Notes under the pieces: generated by a model
Databases searched by the model: none
Seen by the model: only the letters and a program-made list of their open reading frames with translations
Told to the model about the DNA's origin: nothing
Made by a program: the position numbers and the translations under genes
Assembly (NCBI RefSeq): GCF_037975245.1
Contig: NC_092566.1
Coordinates: forward strand, 3,784,001-3,848,000
Direction of reading: 5' to 3'
Source: Apostichopus japonicus
Lineage: Eukaryota; Echinodermata; Holothuroidea; Aspidochirotida; Stichopodidae
Length of the DNA: 64,000 nt
Part shown: positions 25,901-40,900 of the stretch, in pieces
Layout: each line of letters opens with the position of its first letter
Numbering within the stretch: position 1 is the stretch's first letter

Positions 25901-28900
25901 TCTTCCACTGGTGCTAATGACCTCTGACCTGCCGCCCTGGATGTATCTCAACGAACCGATGGTAACGTCTTTCTCCAAGGTGTAGATCAGGTCGACGTCT
26001 TCAGAGTCGATGTCTGTGACTATGAGTATGTCGGCCGTGATCAGAGTTGTAGAACCTTCAAAGAGAGAGAGAGAGAGAGGTGGAGCATTTACAAGAGGTT
26101 TTAAGTCTGCTCTGTGAAGGGACCAAGTAGGATGCTGTCTTAATTATACCAAATATACCATGGTACCACACTACCCAGTCGATGATAGTGCGACGTTTGT
26201 GAGGAAACAGGTAAGTAAAAGTGATGTTGAATAAATTGCTTACACATATATCATCAAGTACTGGTTTCAAAGATAGACTTTTGTACACATTTTCCAAATA
26301 TGAGATTCTTTAAAGTTTTAAATAAGATGAGCCATTTTAAAAAATTTAAAGAGGAGGAGAGGTATAGCGGGTCATGAGAACATTATCCATAGGAAAAAGA
26401 AATGCAAATGATACGCAAGTCAAAATGTAACTAACTGACATATCATTAACTGTTCATACTTAAAATCGACTATGATCTATGTAAGGGAAGCCTCGCAAAT
26501 CTAACCGCCATGTCCGGGCCGGTGGATTTTTCCGCGGCTATAATGAGCACAGCCACAAGCAGATAATGAGTCACACTTGAGTGCACACTCTCTCCAAACC
26601 ACCCTCCACGCTATACAGTTACATTCACAGCCGCGGTCAAGTTTTTACTAAGCCGATTTGAACACAATAGTGAGTGAACAAAACATCATAGCTAAGTCTC
26701 AAGGTATTCAAACGTTTCAAAAAGATAGTATGTTTATACGTCGTATTTTATCCTACTGCAGAAGCAAAACTTTTGTGAAAAATAAGCAAGGAAATGTGAA
26801 TTTACACTGCAGGAATCTAAAATGCTATCTTTCTTATTTTCCCAGTCGGCCAAGTAGGAACAAAAAGTTTCGTTGCCTTTTTGCAAGGACATTAAGTTTC
26901 CTGAATTTTTAAGATTTAAAAATCTAAAAAACTGAAATCACAATCTCACTTCTTGTACACGTGCACATAAGCGTGAACCAGAGCCTAACATACGGGAGGA
27001 CTTTAGAATAATCCTACTAAGTTGTATAGAACAGGACCTAAACTACCTAGCTAGGTGAAAAAAAATCGGTTGACTGTAGGGAATTCTTCGCACTCCAGCG
27101 AAGCTGTACTTTTTTTTAGCCAGCTAGATCGTAGACATGAGGATTGAACAAATGACGATAATTTCTTGTGAAAGAAATTTGAAATAAATGTGGAAAAAAT
27201 GCGATTGTCCTTTCTCCGTTTTAAGTGTAAATGTTATTCTAGCATTCCATGGTTGAGAAAGTTGAAAGAAATAAAGTTTATCAACTTCATTTACTGACTT
27301 TTGAACTTCGTAAAAAAAAACGTCCTTTACTACTCTGAAAATCAGTAGAGAAATTAGCATTTGTGTACGAACAGTAAGTTGGTATACCTTTCAAACTTTA
27401 CGAAAGATCGAGCAAAATACTTTCGAAAAATTCACGCGAAACTGGCATTTCGTGCTAAATGCAACTAATGTCATGTAGACAAGGCTCTAGTACACCCATT
27501 TATGAATAAACCATACGACCACATCTGGCGGGGGAAAAAGAAAGTATTTTCTAGAATTTCCACCAAAAAAAAAGGAAAAATTAATATCCTACCATAGTTA
27601 AGTGTATAGTAAATAGCCTAACCACTTCGCCGGTTACGGATCTCACGTAACGACAAAAACACAACTAATTGTATTTTGCGGAGTTCACGTTTTCTACAAG
27701 GACATGGAAAAATAATTAACATTCAGTGTATCATGCCAAGTGGCCTAAAACATGGGATTAAAAGGTTTACTTTCATAAAGATAGCCATATATACTGTAGC
27801 TATTGGGGCCTTGATATCGTGCTATGTCTCTGTATGTTTTAGACTCGTGTATCATGGGGAATAGAATGTTTTGTTCATGCGGAGGAGTCGGTTGGCTTGA
27901 GGTGTGTTTTACTTACCTTAATGTTACGGGGATATATACTTTTCTTGAACGTCTAAGATAATATTTCTCATAACTTTACCGATCCTTTACTGACTTACCT
28001 AATTAATTCTAGAGTGGAGCCAAACTAGTTTACTCCATGAAAAGTTTTTTGGAAACATGCCAAAAATGTTAACAAACAGGTACCTGGGAAAATTCGCAGC
28101 CCATGTACAGTATGCCTACGATGATATTTAAGTAGGGGTAAACACTGCAGTTGTAATCTGATGTACGTATAGTAAAATTTTCACCGAATAGTAACTTATA
28201 TCTCTAACCACATGGCAGCCTTACACACTAAGTCAATGGGAAAATCAAGCCTAAACCATCTGTTTATTCGTTGAATTTGTGCCGCAGTTAGCTTCAGAGA
28301 TCAACGTTACGGTCGATGTTCTCTCTTTAACATACATATGTGGCATAGCTTAACTATTGTTTTGATTAAATTCTGGTGTGTCAATATGGGTTTTCTGAAG
28401 TTCTTGGGGGGCATATATTTAATGCAATGGCTGATTCAGTTATTAATTCATAGTTACGTACCACTCGTTGAACAAGGCTCATAAGGTAAAGGCCCAGGTA
28501 AAGGCTGCTTTTATCGAACTTTCGAGTAGCGGATTTTCACAATTGTTCATAAGAGACCCAAGAAATTTTATTTGTGAGGTTTGATAACGTAGAAGATTTG
28601 CAAGAATTATATAAAGTACTGAATCTCGGACATTTGGTAGTGGCGGATTTTAGTGTATAAGTCACTTTGCAACATAAACTACAGCTCTATTGACTGTCAA
28701 AAACCGCAAAAGTTAATCCGGTCACTTGGCCAAGTTTGCTCATTGTTTGTGAAGAATAACCAGCCTTGTGTTGTCAGGACGCTGTGCTCATTACTCTGGC
28801 TGGCAACCAGCGTGTGTGCATTCAACCATAGGACCAATATGCACATGCATAATGAGCAAGGGGTGCAAGATTTCCGCCGGCCCGGAACCGGCGGTTAGAT

Positions 28901-31900
28901 TTGCGAGGCTTCCCTAAGCAGCTTGTAATACAGTGTAAACAGCTAGCCATGCACACTGCATCAACTCCCCCATTCCGACCCACTCCCAACCCCCCCCCTG
29001 CCCTGCCCTCCTTCTCCTCAGACCCTCAACTAAATGTATAAATCATTACAATTCTCACCATTAATTTGAAACCGTGTTGTGGAAGAGTGAAAGTCATAAT
29101 ACATGCTTCCGCTGAAGCGTGCACATATTATTCAGCGTAATGACATCATCAAATCATGCATATTCATGACATACCTGCTTGGACATTAAGTCCTCTGTTG
29201 ACAGTCACTCTTGGTGTCTCATCACTCACTAGCCCTATAATAATGTGAAGGGTTTCCCTGGCCCTGAAACGGCCGTCGTCCAACTCAAGGGTGAGGTAAT
29301 CGGACGGAATGTCCGTCCCGTCGTGGATGTAGACGACCAGTTCGTTTAAGACGTCCTGAAAGATCGACAAAAACCAAAGCGATGGTAAGGAAACTTCAAA
29401 ACCAGTATTCAATTAAAAATGTAGGTAGCAGATGGAGGTAGTAACCAGCAAGCCAGCAGGAGCAGGCTTAATGAGTCCTTGCCTTAAAAGTTTATACTTT
29501 ATATGGAATCACTTGATTGATAGAGTAACTGAGGAAACTGTGTCCTGAAGTCAAGTACCAGAACATCAGAAAAAGAGTTCCAAGGAATCAAAAACACTGG
29601 GATGAGGGGAAGTGTTATTTCATACTTTCAGCAGCATAAATTTATTTGAATTCTTTCTTCCAATACCAGCTGGGTGTAATTTTCTATTTATTAAATGGAT
29701 CAATTAAATCAATCAATCAAAGCATGTCGAAGCATTCCAATGAATCTAAAGCTCAACATTTGTACATGTAACCATAATAATTCATTGTCATGTGTAAAAA
29801 ATGAGTGACATTTGTGTTCATCATCAGTATCATCAATAATACAATCAGCCATGCATATTTATAGATTATTCATATGCTCTACCATGCTAGATATATTCAT
29901 CATTGATCTATCAGGAATTCACTATCATGGAACCAATCAATATTACAATTAACACTAACCTCGTAACTGAAGGAGTCTCCAGTCCCGAGAATTCGTCCAG
30001 TAAACATAGCATCCTCTCTCAACTCCAGTCTCCGGAGGGTACCATGGGTAGGTGGAGCAACGACCTCAAAGGTCAACTGGTCGCTAGGTGTGTCCAGGTC
30101 GCTGGCGTACAAGGTCACATTGGTTATCTTGACCCCTTGACCCTCCTCTACCAATAACTGTTCCATAAAGATGACTGGCTCTTCATCATTGTTCAACTGA
30201 AATGGAAAAAGATTCATAGCTTAATGTCAAGTCCAAATAGTTACCGCTTCTTTTTTTTAATATTAGTAAGAATTTTTACAATGAAAATTTCAGATTGAAA
30301 TTCCACTTTAGAGAGTCAAGAAGTAAAACTTGACACAAAATAGGCTTCAACTCATTTTTCTGCAGGACTGATCACTCCCTAACGTCCGCTTAGATCCATT
30401 CTCCTCCACATTACCCCCCCTTCCCCTCCCCTTTATTTTCCCTCTTACAAACCCTCTCACCCACCCTTCACACACACACAACAAATGTTCCATTTAGCAT
30501 AAATCAATCAATGTATTTAGGCAGGTGATTTATTTATATTAATAATCTCGTGCAGGGTTAGAAAGATATTATTCAGATTGACTAAAGAGAATGTGGGAGG
30601 ATGATGGGGTGTGGAGTGGGGGGCAGAGCAGAGCAGGGGTGCAGTAAGAATCAAGTAACATCTGAAATACAATTATTGGGGGTACAACTTGTTTATGTAA
30701 CTATTGAACCATAATCATAACTGCCTGGGAATAAAAGACATAAAAATGCCTGGAAGATTAGGTAGGTCTCTCCTTACCCTGATGGAGATGTTAAATATCT
30801 GTGGCGGTGAATTATTCACACCATCGGTGACGTGAAATAGAAATCCATCTTCCACCGGTTCTAGGTTCGTGTGGTCACTCTGTACATAGAAAATGTGACC
30901 GTCAATCAGGTCCTGTACACTGAACACCGCGATTGGCTGGCCTGCCCCGGTACGTTCCGAACCGGCGACTGTACCGATGACAAAATAGAGAGGAGGAAAA
31001 GAAGACATTCAAGACTCTAACAAAGGTAAATTGGACGACCACCCGAAACACGTTAATAACAGAGTCACGTCCTAGGACAAGTTATGTCCTAGGTCCATGT
31101 TGAAAACTATCGTGAAACTATACATAAACACAAAATTTCACGCAACTGGTCCAAAAATTTAATAGCTATATTTGTGCTGATATGTTATGCATAACTTAAC
31201 AGAAGATATTACTGACTACCAATATGTGTTTGTACTGTGATCAAAGAAACAGTGAAACAAATTTTGTACTTAACAATCGAAAATCAACTTTTAAAATCTA
31301 CCATATGCTTGCATTAAAAGTGATCATGTTTTTTGAGTGCCCTACTCCTCCATATTATCGTTTATGACTCCATCAGGTCCCTATAATATGAAGAAAGAAA
31401 AATGTCAATTTTACCAGGTCCAATATTTTCCAGAAATCCAAAGCTGGGAGGGACTGAGATGATGATGCTTAGATCAGACACAAAGGTATCCACATCAGTT
31501 GCTCGGATGTGAGCCGTGTTTAGACTTTCCCTGGCTCCTTCATCCACCTGTTGGTAAGATACACAACAACAATAGAATGATTTAGTAAACACCTCCACGA
31601 ATCCAAATCCTGTACTGGTACACCTTCCTCGTCTACTTAAGGTATTGCAAGGAGGGAAGTGACCTTGGCTGATCCCCCCCCACCAACACCCCCACCCCCA
31701 ACTGTGGAAATGAAACATTTGCTCTGTCAATATGATCTTAGACTTAGTCAACATATGCTACCAACTTCCTAGGCACTTACCATCCTATCGTCTGGCTCCC
31801 TCTACGTCTATGCTACAAATTTCCCAGGACCATATCGGGTGACAAACTTAGCAAATCACATGAATTTAAGATTGCTTGCTATATACATGACAATTACTCT

Positions 31901-34900
31901 GTGTAGGTCTTATTATTTGAAGAAAAATATGAAAGTGTTTTTTTTATTCCCCTGTAGCAATTTTGTGAGCATTCTTTAAAGCTTGGAGGGTGACCAGGAT
32001 ATGTACCTCAAAGTTATCTGCCACAGTCACCACTGGCCTTTGATCGTTGACCGGTGTAACTTCGATGCTGAACACTTGATTGGGTAAAGTGTTTCCATTC
32101 GAGTCTGTGATGTTCAGTAACAAGATTTCATTTACCGGTTGGCTTCGAATCTCACCAACTGCCATATACCTACAAAACAAATCAGAGAACCGAGATTGCC
32201 GGTGAGTTAACGAGAAACGAGTAATTTGTAACCAGAAATGAGAAAACAAGAAAAGAAGCAGGAACACTGAAATAAATTCAAGAACAGCAACCTCTTGTTC
32301 TTACAACCATATTTAGAAGAAATAATTTTTTAATTTATTGATTACTAAATTAATTAAATAATTGAAGGTTTAAAAATTTAGCAAATTAATATTAGTCTCC
32401 CCTTAATTGGATTTAAATTCCAATGACTGCGAGAGAATTTTGTCGCATGATGAAAACAACAGCATCGGGAACAGGGTCGGTGAAACCAACTCGATCATGC
32501 GTATCACATTTTGAAAAAATTGCTCACCTGATGTCATAATTGTCAACGTCAAACTGTGTAAATGCCTGTCCCTTCGCCAATGTTTCATATTTTCCATTCC
32601 TCATACGCCTTTGAATCTTGCCATAGTTGGGAACGGATATCAAGCGGATCTCGATGTCGCTAGGACTGGAGCTGTCGTCATGGAATGACATGATACCTGC
32701 GTTGATCGTCTTGTTGCTGTTCTCCTCCAGCTGCATGAAGAGGGTCGTGCTCGAGCTAACAAGGGGGCTTGTCTCGTCCAAGAAGAGGACAAAGATTGTC
32801 GCAGTTAGAGACGAGCTTTGTTGACCGTCGGAAACCTCCACGACGAAGTTGTCCTCACCGGCTGATGATCCATCGTGAACGTAATGGAAGGTGCTTTCGA
32901 CGATCTCTTGTTTTGTAAATGTATCCCCTGAAAGACAAATGTCATAATTTATGCAGGTCAAGAGTGAAATTTGCCCATTCAAATGAAACTATCATCAGTA
33001 GACTTGATAAAAAGTAGAACCTGCTAGAAAAGGTTTTTCTAAATCCAAAGGCCTCCTTTCACCCTCTTACAGATGATGAATTGATAATGATCATTTTGCT
33101 TCTTTGTCCAGGTTTAATTAGAAACATTTCCAAAAGGCCACAAACACTTCATAATTAAATTCTTCTGTTGACAATTATCCGTTTTTTTCTTTCCACAACT
33201 GACGGACTAATATACCTTCCAAAAGAGGGCAGCCTTTCACAAGACTGCTCGCTCTCACTACCTGCGGTAATTCATAGTGCAATAATACATAGTAAAATAA
33301 TACAAAGGATAACAATACAAGGTGTACTAGTGTAAAGTTCAGTACTATGAAGTGCAGTTATACAAAATGTAGAAACACAAAGGATAACAATACAAAGAGC
33401 CATAATACATAAGGAAATAAAACAAAGAGTACTATTGTAAAGATCAGTAATACACAGTTTAATACTGCAAAGTACACTTCTGTTAAATGCAGTAATACAA
33501 TGTCTTAAAATAAATGTTAAAAGTAAAAGTTCCTGTCCTCACCTTCTTCCAAATGATCAAAACCTCCCCTCATCAGGTAGCCATGTTGAGGCGGCTTCAC
33601 CACGGTGAAGACCAAACGAGACCCTGGCGTATCTAAGTCAACGACATCAGTCACAGTTGTACGGATGGGAACATGGCCTCCCCTCTCTACGTGAATGACA
33701 GGGTTGTGGTTCCTGAAGGTCGGTGAGAGGTTGTCGATGGGTAGGATGGTGATGTTGAAAGGGAAAGGGCCGACCGTGTTTCCATCAGGAAAGACATCCG
33801 TGACTAGGGAGAGCAAAAACGAAGACAATTTTTTGCATAGAAAATCCATTGCTTCATCACCAGCAAAGAGGAGCAGATTCTAGATATTAATTTTTAGCGA
33901 GAAGCACCGCAGCTTGTGGGCCGTGAATGGGTTGTTTTATAACGCTAAGCGGAGGTATATATGTGAGCAATGTCACATGACTTATGGCTAAAAGTTCACT
34001 TCAGTTGACAATCCAAAGGTGACTCATTTTATACTTCTACTACTTATATGAAAACACCTTGCAGCTTTTGAAAACTCACCCATAAAGTGAAACATGAAGG
34101 TGAGTGACTGACTTCCGATGTCGATTCTCGGTGGACGGTAAATGATCTTGCCGGCGTTGATGTCCGCCTGGCTAAACTGCCAGATGGCAGAAAATGGGTA
34201 ATCGTCATGTTCGATGCTGCCTTGATTGGACTGTAGCGGTGCGGTGATGTTATAGGTGATGGTGCTGTCCACACTGTCAGGATCCGTGTAGGTGAGCAAA
34301 TTGGCTGTGATTGGGGTCACCTCTCCTTCCCGTACCTAAATACGAAATAAATCAATGACTTAAACATGTTTCGCAAAGAAACTGATGATACTTTCAGATT
34401 GGTCTTGATCTTTTATGATAATGAAAAGAATAGTGGGAAGGACCAAATGTATGTATATATATATTTATGATTTATATTTTTATTATTGTCATTATTTTTT
34501 CTCACCAAAAGTCCGAGTGGTTCTGGTATACCAGGGAGCAGCCTTGGTGGTTCATCATTGTCTGGCATCACAGCAATGTTAAACATCTGATCAGCCAGGA
34601 TATTAGGAGGGCTACCAGTATCCGATACCTGAAATGGATGGATATAAACTCATTCATAACCACATCATGTAACATAACAAAACAAGTGCCAACTACAGAT
34701 CAGTCATCCCCACTTGGTTTGTGCAGTGAGTGAAAGGCAATCCTAACAGGAATGGGGAATGAACTCAACCAAAACAGGAGAAGAGATACTCGGAAAGCAT
34801 GAGAAGGGCTGAGAATTACACAATTTAGATTGCTCTCATGGTGACTTGCACAACCAGCTTGAATCACAGAAAAGGAATGACCAGATCACAGCATTTGTCC

Positions 34901-37900
34901 TAGCTTGTGGATGGCTAGGCCGGGTGGTGCATGATCAGCTACAATATTGTTTGGTGATCAAAATTCTGTGAGTTATCAAAATTCTGTGAGTGCCGATGGT
35001 ACAGAAACTGCATAAGTGAATTGCTCAGAACGTAAGTTGTTCCCTCTTAAAAAGTAAATGAATCCCCCAAAATATTTGGACCAAAACAAACCAAACTGTT
35101 TAACAGAAACTTTCTTCTTCATGATTAGCATGATATAAACTAGGTTGTATGAGTTGTTTCAGCCGCTCAGATGAAACAATATCCGAACAAGGGGGAGTTC
35201 AAAGAAAAGAAAGTGTTTTTCTTACCTCAAACATGAAGTAATCTGTATCGGCTTCCATGCCGTTACTCTGGTAAAATATCCGGCCTTCGTCCACGTCACC
35301 CTGCCTGAATCGGTACATCTGCCGTTTCATGAATCCATTACCCATATCCTCCCATCCTTCCTCGAGGCCCGTCTCTGGGATGGGGAGAATCATTAAAACT
35401 TCACCTGGAAAATGAAAAAATGAACATCAGAAAGGAAATGATTTGTAAATATATGTAATGATTACAAAAAACAACATTCATTGATCATTTAATACCACTG
35501 TAGTAACAGACTTGTTTTATGGGATATTTGGTTCAAACACACAAATCAAAAACTTCAAAAAAATGTATCACGAAAATGAGTGACTGCATTTGCGAAGCGA
35601 TGAAAGTTAATTCCTTTTCTTTTATCTTTCCTTTCCCTTCATTGATCTACGATCAAAGTCGCAATTTTACACGGAACTCTTCTAGTCTCCTTCTGTCACA
35701 GACCTTCATTAATATTGATCGAATCTAATATTAAATCAATATCAGCAATTAATCAATAATAAACATACATTTGGTTGTGAAAAGAAAGAAACTAACCTCT
35801 TTGAGGATTATTGGCAGGCGGAGTTAATGTGTAGACCAATAGTCTGTCGTCTGAGTCGACATCTTTCGCTTTCAGTAGTTGACTTGTTATCTGTGTCATG
35901 TCGCCCTCCTGGACTTGTGCTTGGATATTGTTGACTAGGATTGGGCCTCGGTTATCCTGCAAATATAAACAATGACGGAAAAAAGTCACCCATAACGGTC
36001 CCGGTTCATGTTTGACCTTTGTCAGATTTTTTACTCTCTATGCCCTCCTGATTTTCTCTTATTTTTGAAAGATAAATTCTTTGAAATGAGAAGAAAAAGA
36101 TACAGGGTGGTGGGCTTATGACTAGCACCCTCATCATGGTTCTCAAAAACTCATGGGCTCAAAAATGCACTTGGTAGATAAAGGGAATTGTAACTGGTCC
36201 AAAAACTGTTATGGTAACAAAAATTCTGTCCTCTCAAACTTTTAGTCAATTTTATCTTCATTGTGTGCTATTTTTGGGGGGGACTGAGAAATGCTGATTA
36301 ACAAAAATTAAAGTAAAGAATTGTATACTGATATCTCCTACCACTTTATAGCTGTAATATGCATAAATATTTAGCAAATCCTGATATTATTAATGTCTAA
36401 CTATACATAGGTAATATTATGTATATCCAGGTCTGATAATGAATGCCATATGCATAAATATTTGGAATATCCAGATATTTATTGTCTTGCAACTATACAC
36501 CGGTAACATTTTGTAACATTTCAAGGTCGGATAATGAATGTAATATGCATTAATATTTGGAACATCCAGATATATATGATTAATGTCTCAACTACACATA
36601 GGTAACATGATGTATTTCAAGGTATGATGATTAATGTAATATGCATAAAAAATTTGGAATATCCAGATATTTATGGTTAATATCTCAACTATACATAGGT
36701 AACAAGTATTTCAATGTCTGATAATGAATGTAAATATGCATAAATATTCGTAAAAATCCTGATATTATTTATTAATGTCTCAACTACACATAAAAACATG
36801 ATGTATTTCAATGTATGATATTGATCGACATACCTGTGGCAGAATGTGAATATTGAACAGTATGTTGACGACATTGTAACCGTCGGAAACCTGCAGGAGC
36901 GCAAGGTCAAACTGGGTCTCGCTGCCGTCATGGGCGTAATGGATGCTACCGGTCGCTAAGTTATCCAGGTTGAAAGCTCGGACACGTTCTCTCTCGGGCA
37001 ATCTCAACAGTCTGCCATGTTTGGGCGCTTCTACGACCGTTACCAGGACAGCGAGTGGGTTATCTTCGTCATGGATCTGAAGACTCAGAGCAGGGGTGAT
37101 CTGAGCGATTTCTCCCTCCTCTACCACTAATGGTTCGTTCCTAGTCACCACTGGAGGAAACGGGGATATGATGATGATTCCAACGTCCTCCGGGTGAGAC
37201 TCCAGTTGTCGGTCGCTCACTTTGATGGACACAAAGCCGGTCAGCTCTTTCTTGGCGTTGTGGACAAACCTGACACTCCCCATCAGCAGGTCCTCGTAAG
37301 AAAACCTGTCCTTGGCCCGTAGAATAGTGTCCACCCCGCGTTGAATTTTCAGCAGTTGACCATTGTTTGGCGGGCTCACGACGATGAAAATTAAGTCGTA
37401 GTTCGATGTGTCAGTATCGTAGGCAGTGAAAAAGGAAGGGTTTAACACTTGTGTGCCCCCAATCTCCGTGGTGATGGATCCATTCACTACTAGAGTAGGG
37501 GGGTGAATGTTAGCTGCAAGACAGACAAAGAAAACATCAATGACTTTATCACTACCTTTAAAGAAATGGAATTCGAGGGCTTTCAAAAACTGAGTTTGCG
37601 GTCTTAATCCTTCTTACCGATGAAAATTATACATACATTTCTCTGTAACATAGGTGGGCACCATTAAGAAAAGAATTTTCATTTTAAATTAGGCAGCTTA
37701 CCATCGCACAGTCCTGTTTCGGAATTTGGAAAAGAACTGTGACCACAATTGGTTACGCAAATGTCGATGGACAAGTAAGTGCCTCTTGTGCAGGTGATGC
37801 AGGAATCTGGTGTATGACATTCCTCGCAGTTAGGAGGGCAGCCTGCAGAAGAGAGAAAACAAAATATATTTTATTAAGAGGTACGGTCAGCAGGAAAATG

Positions 37901-40900
37901 TACAATGTTGGTCAATATAAATGTGTTATTATGATTCACCAGGAACCATCATCTGTAATATGATAATTTGCAAAAGCTGTAAGAATCAGCAGAGAGAGCA
38001 ATGTTAATACACTTTTATGAGACAAGACTGTGTACTACAAGAACTTAAAATTTTCATGAAAGTCAAATCTGCCAGTATCTAGGCAAAGATGGAGGTATGT
38101 GACATGTCATTGCTTAGGTCTCCATGTTACTTTTTGTTCACCAACCTGAAGTTAATAACCTTTTTTAAAGAGGTTTGAAGAATATCATAGACTGCATTCT
38201 TTTCTGAAGAAAGAATATCAGATTTTCTATTATAACAGAACTTTGGATGATCTTTGCAAAGTGGAACCTACAGAAAATATTTTTAATTTTACTACAAAGG
38301 TATGACAAGCAGTTACAAGGACAGACATGAGCTTACAGAGTCAGTTAACAATGAGAATCATTTCAAAATGAAACTGAAGACGGTAATTAGAAATAAACAG
38401 CAAAGATAACTAATTAACTAATGAATTAATTAACATTGAAGAGATTCTGGAACATTCCCACCAATAAACATGCCTAAGGGTGTTGTGGTCCAGTGGTTAA
38501 GGCAGTGGACTTGTGATCTAAGGATTACAGGTTCGAGCCCTGGCCAGATCATTACGTTGTGTCCTTGGGCAATGTACTTTATCTCCATTGCCTCTCTTCA
38601 CCCAGGTGTATAAATGGGGACTTGCGAGGTGACTTGTAAATATAGTTGCGTGCGCCGGTTTGTGGCTGCACCCTATGGGAAGTCCCCCAGGGGACACGTG
38701 GCTGTGGTGCACTGTGGTGTCCCAGGACAGATTGTTTGAATTGTGCACACTGTGGTGAGTAGGTGTGACAAGTTACCAATGACCAGGGTTAAATACAGCG
38801 CGGCGAGATTTATTGTAAGTTGCGCTATATAAGAACTGTTAATTATTATTATTAAGCTTTCCTGATGAACTGAAGTGAACAGTCATTGGAATAGTTTCGA
38901 TCTACTTACGAATGCAAACACGTGAGATCGGTTCAGAGTAGTATCCTGGACCACAGTCGCTGACACAAAATTCACCGAGGAGAAAGTAAGGATACTGGCA
39001 GGAAGTACAGCTAAATAACGACGTACACGAAGCACAGTTACTGCCACACTCTGGAAAAGAAAGATGGAAAGGGTGTTTAGTTATTATTATCAAGTTCGCT
39101 GCAGTATAGATGCTGTTTATAACATTGCCATGTGACCTCAGATTTAGCAAAAGGACTGTTTTGCACTCACATTCATAGGACATGTATGTATTCATTGTGA
39201 ATGTGTAAATGCTTCTATCTAACATGCACCTGGCAGTCTAAATGATACTGAAAATTTCCTAAAACATCTCACTACCTCACATCCCTCCCATGCATTCATA
39301 TTTGCTTCTCTCCCAGCCAAGAAACCACCCCTACTGCCCCTCCTTTACCCTCTTCCAAACACTCTCTAAACAAAAAGCTTAGAATTATTCGTCCAAACTT
39401 TGTGACCCATGTCAATTACAGTTCAATCAATGAATCGTTATTAATCAATCGATCAATCTAGGAGTTTATATGGCACCTAACATCCAAAGTCCAAGCAAGC
39501 AAGCAAGTCAATCACAATTAGAGACAAGAAATGCTCTTGAGTCTCCTTTCAATATAAAAACAGATGACATTAAGGGCTGTTTAGGACATTAAGGACATAA
39601 CAACATTAAGGGCTGTTGAGTACATTAAGGACATTACCAGGCTGATGTCAGTGGGGAGTATTTCCTTACATTTTTTCACTTAGTTATCAAATTAATGTCC
39701 TCGCGTCTTCCTGACAGACTCATTTAAGTTCATGATTGCTTTTGTGTGTGTTCTACTGTATCTCGCAGAATGTAATTCATTCATTTACCTTTGCACTGTC
39801 CGTCAGTCTGGTGGTAACCTGGTCCACAAGCCGATACGCAGGTACCGCTCCTGAGAATCATACCGTCCATGCATTCCACGCAATCGTTGGGTAACGGTCC
39901 ATTACACGCATTACAACTCCAGTCACATTCTGCAAAAGAAAAGTAAAATTATATTCTATATGAAATAAAGGAAAATGTATAAAAAATATATGAAAAATAG
40001 AGATATCAAGAAGAAAAAAAGGAAAACATGGATGGGAATATGAGATACATCTCAGAAAGTGGAAGCATTTGTCTACAACAGCAGAGAAGGCCAAATAAGA
40101 GGCTTATCAGTTACTATAAACACTAGATAAAATAAAGGAAGAAAATGATTTATATACACCAGTATAGATCTTATGTACCTAAAACATGCAAAATTCTCCA
40201 GCAATACCCACCAATCTATAACTTAAGCATTAACTAATTGACATAACCCTCCGTTTTTAAAACAAACATAAAAATCACCATGCAGGCTAAAATCAGCTAA
40301 CATATGACTGACAAATAATAATAATATTAATAATATTTGCTTTTTATATAGCTCTTTATACCAGCGATAGGTCTCAAAGCGCTTTACAGACGCTATATTA
40401 CCCCTGATCAATGATAACCTGTCCAGAGACAATCCCTCCAGGCGGCAGCAGTTATATACTGCGCCTAATGTCAAGTTACCTCACAGGTACCCATTTAACT
40501 CCTGGGTGGAGAGAGGCAAGTGGCATAAAGCATCTTGCCCAAGGACACAACATTATGAACTAGGCAGGAATCGAACCAGCAATCCTTGGATCAAGAGTCC
40601 GACGCCTTAGCCAATTGGCCACCCCGCTCTCCATGAATAAAGATGAATAAGATACCTTGTACCTCAAATTAAACCTACCAGTGTGTCTCATCCAATGACA
40701 AGTATTAAATAGGGGTGGGGTGGGGAGGGAGGGAGGGGGGATTGTCACAAATCATCTTACCTCGACACATTCTAGTCAATGGATCTAAGAAGTACTGGTC
40801 CGCACACTGTGGGGAGCATTCTCCAAATTGAAGAACATCGGAGGGATTTCTACAAACGAGACATTCCACGGGACTACTACACTCCAAGCAGTCAGAGTTA

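Noticed and set aside
26485-28914. Possible host gene in the large intron (open frames of 62-84 codons)
   Set aside because: Short, unrelated to anything, and inside a transposon with defined ends.
36357-36827. CRISPR-like array
   Set aside because: Units are contiguous and vary along their whole length, with no constant repeat and unique spacer pattern, and the DNA is animal.
38518-38779. Minus-strand open frames of 66-76 codons
   Set aside because: They lie within SINE family B, and the same peptide appears at 20044-20240 because the element is repeated.
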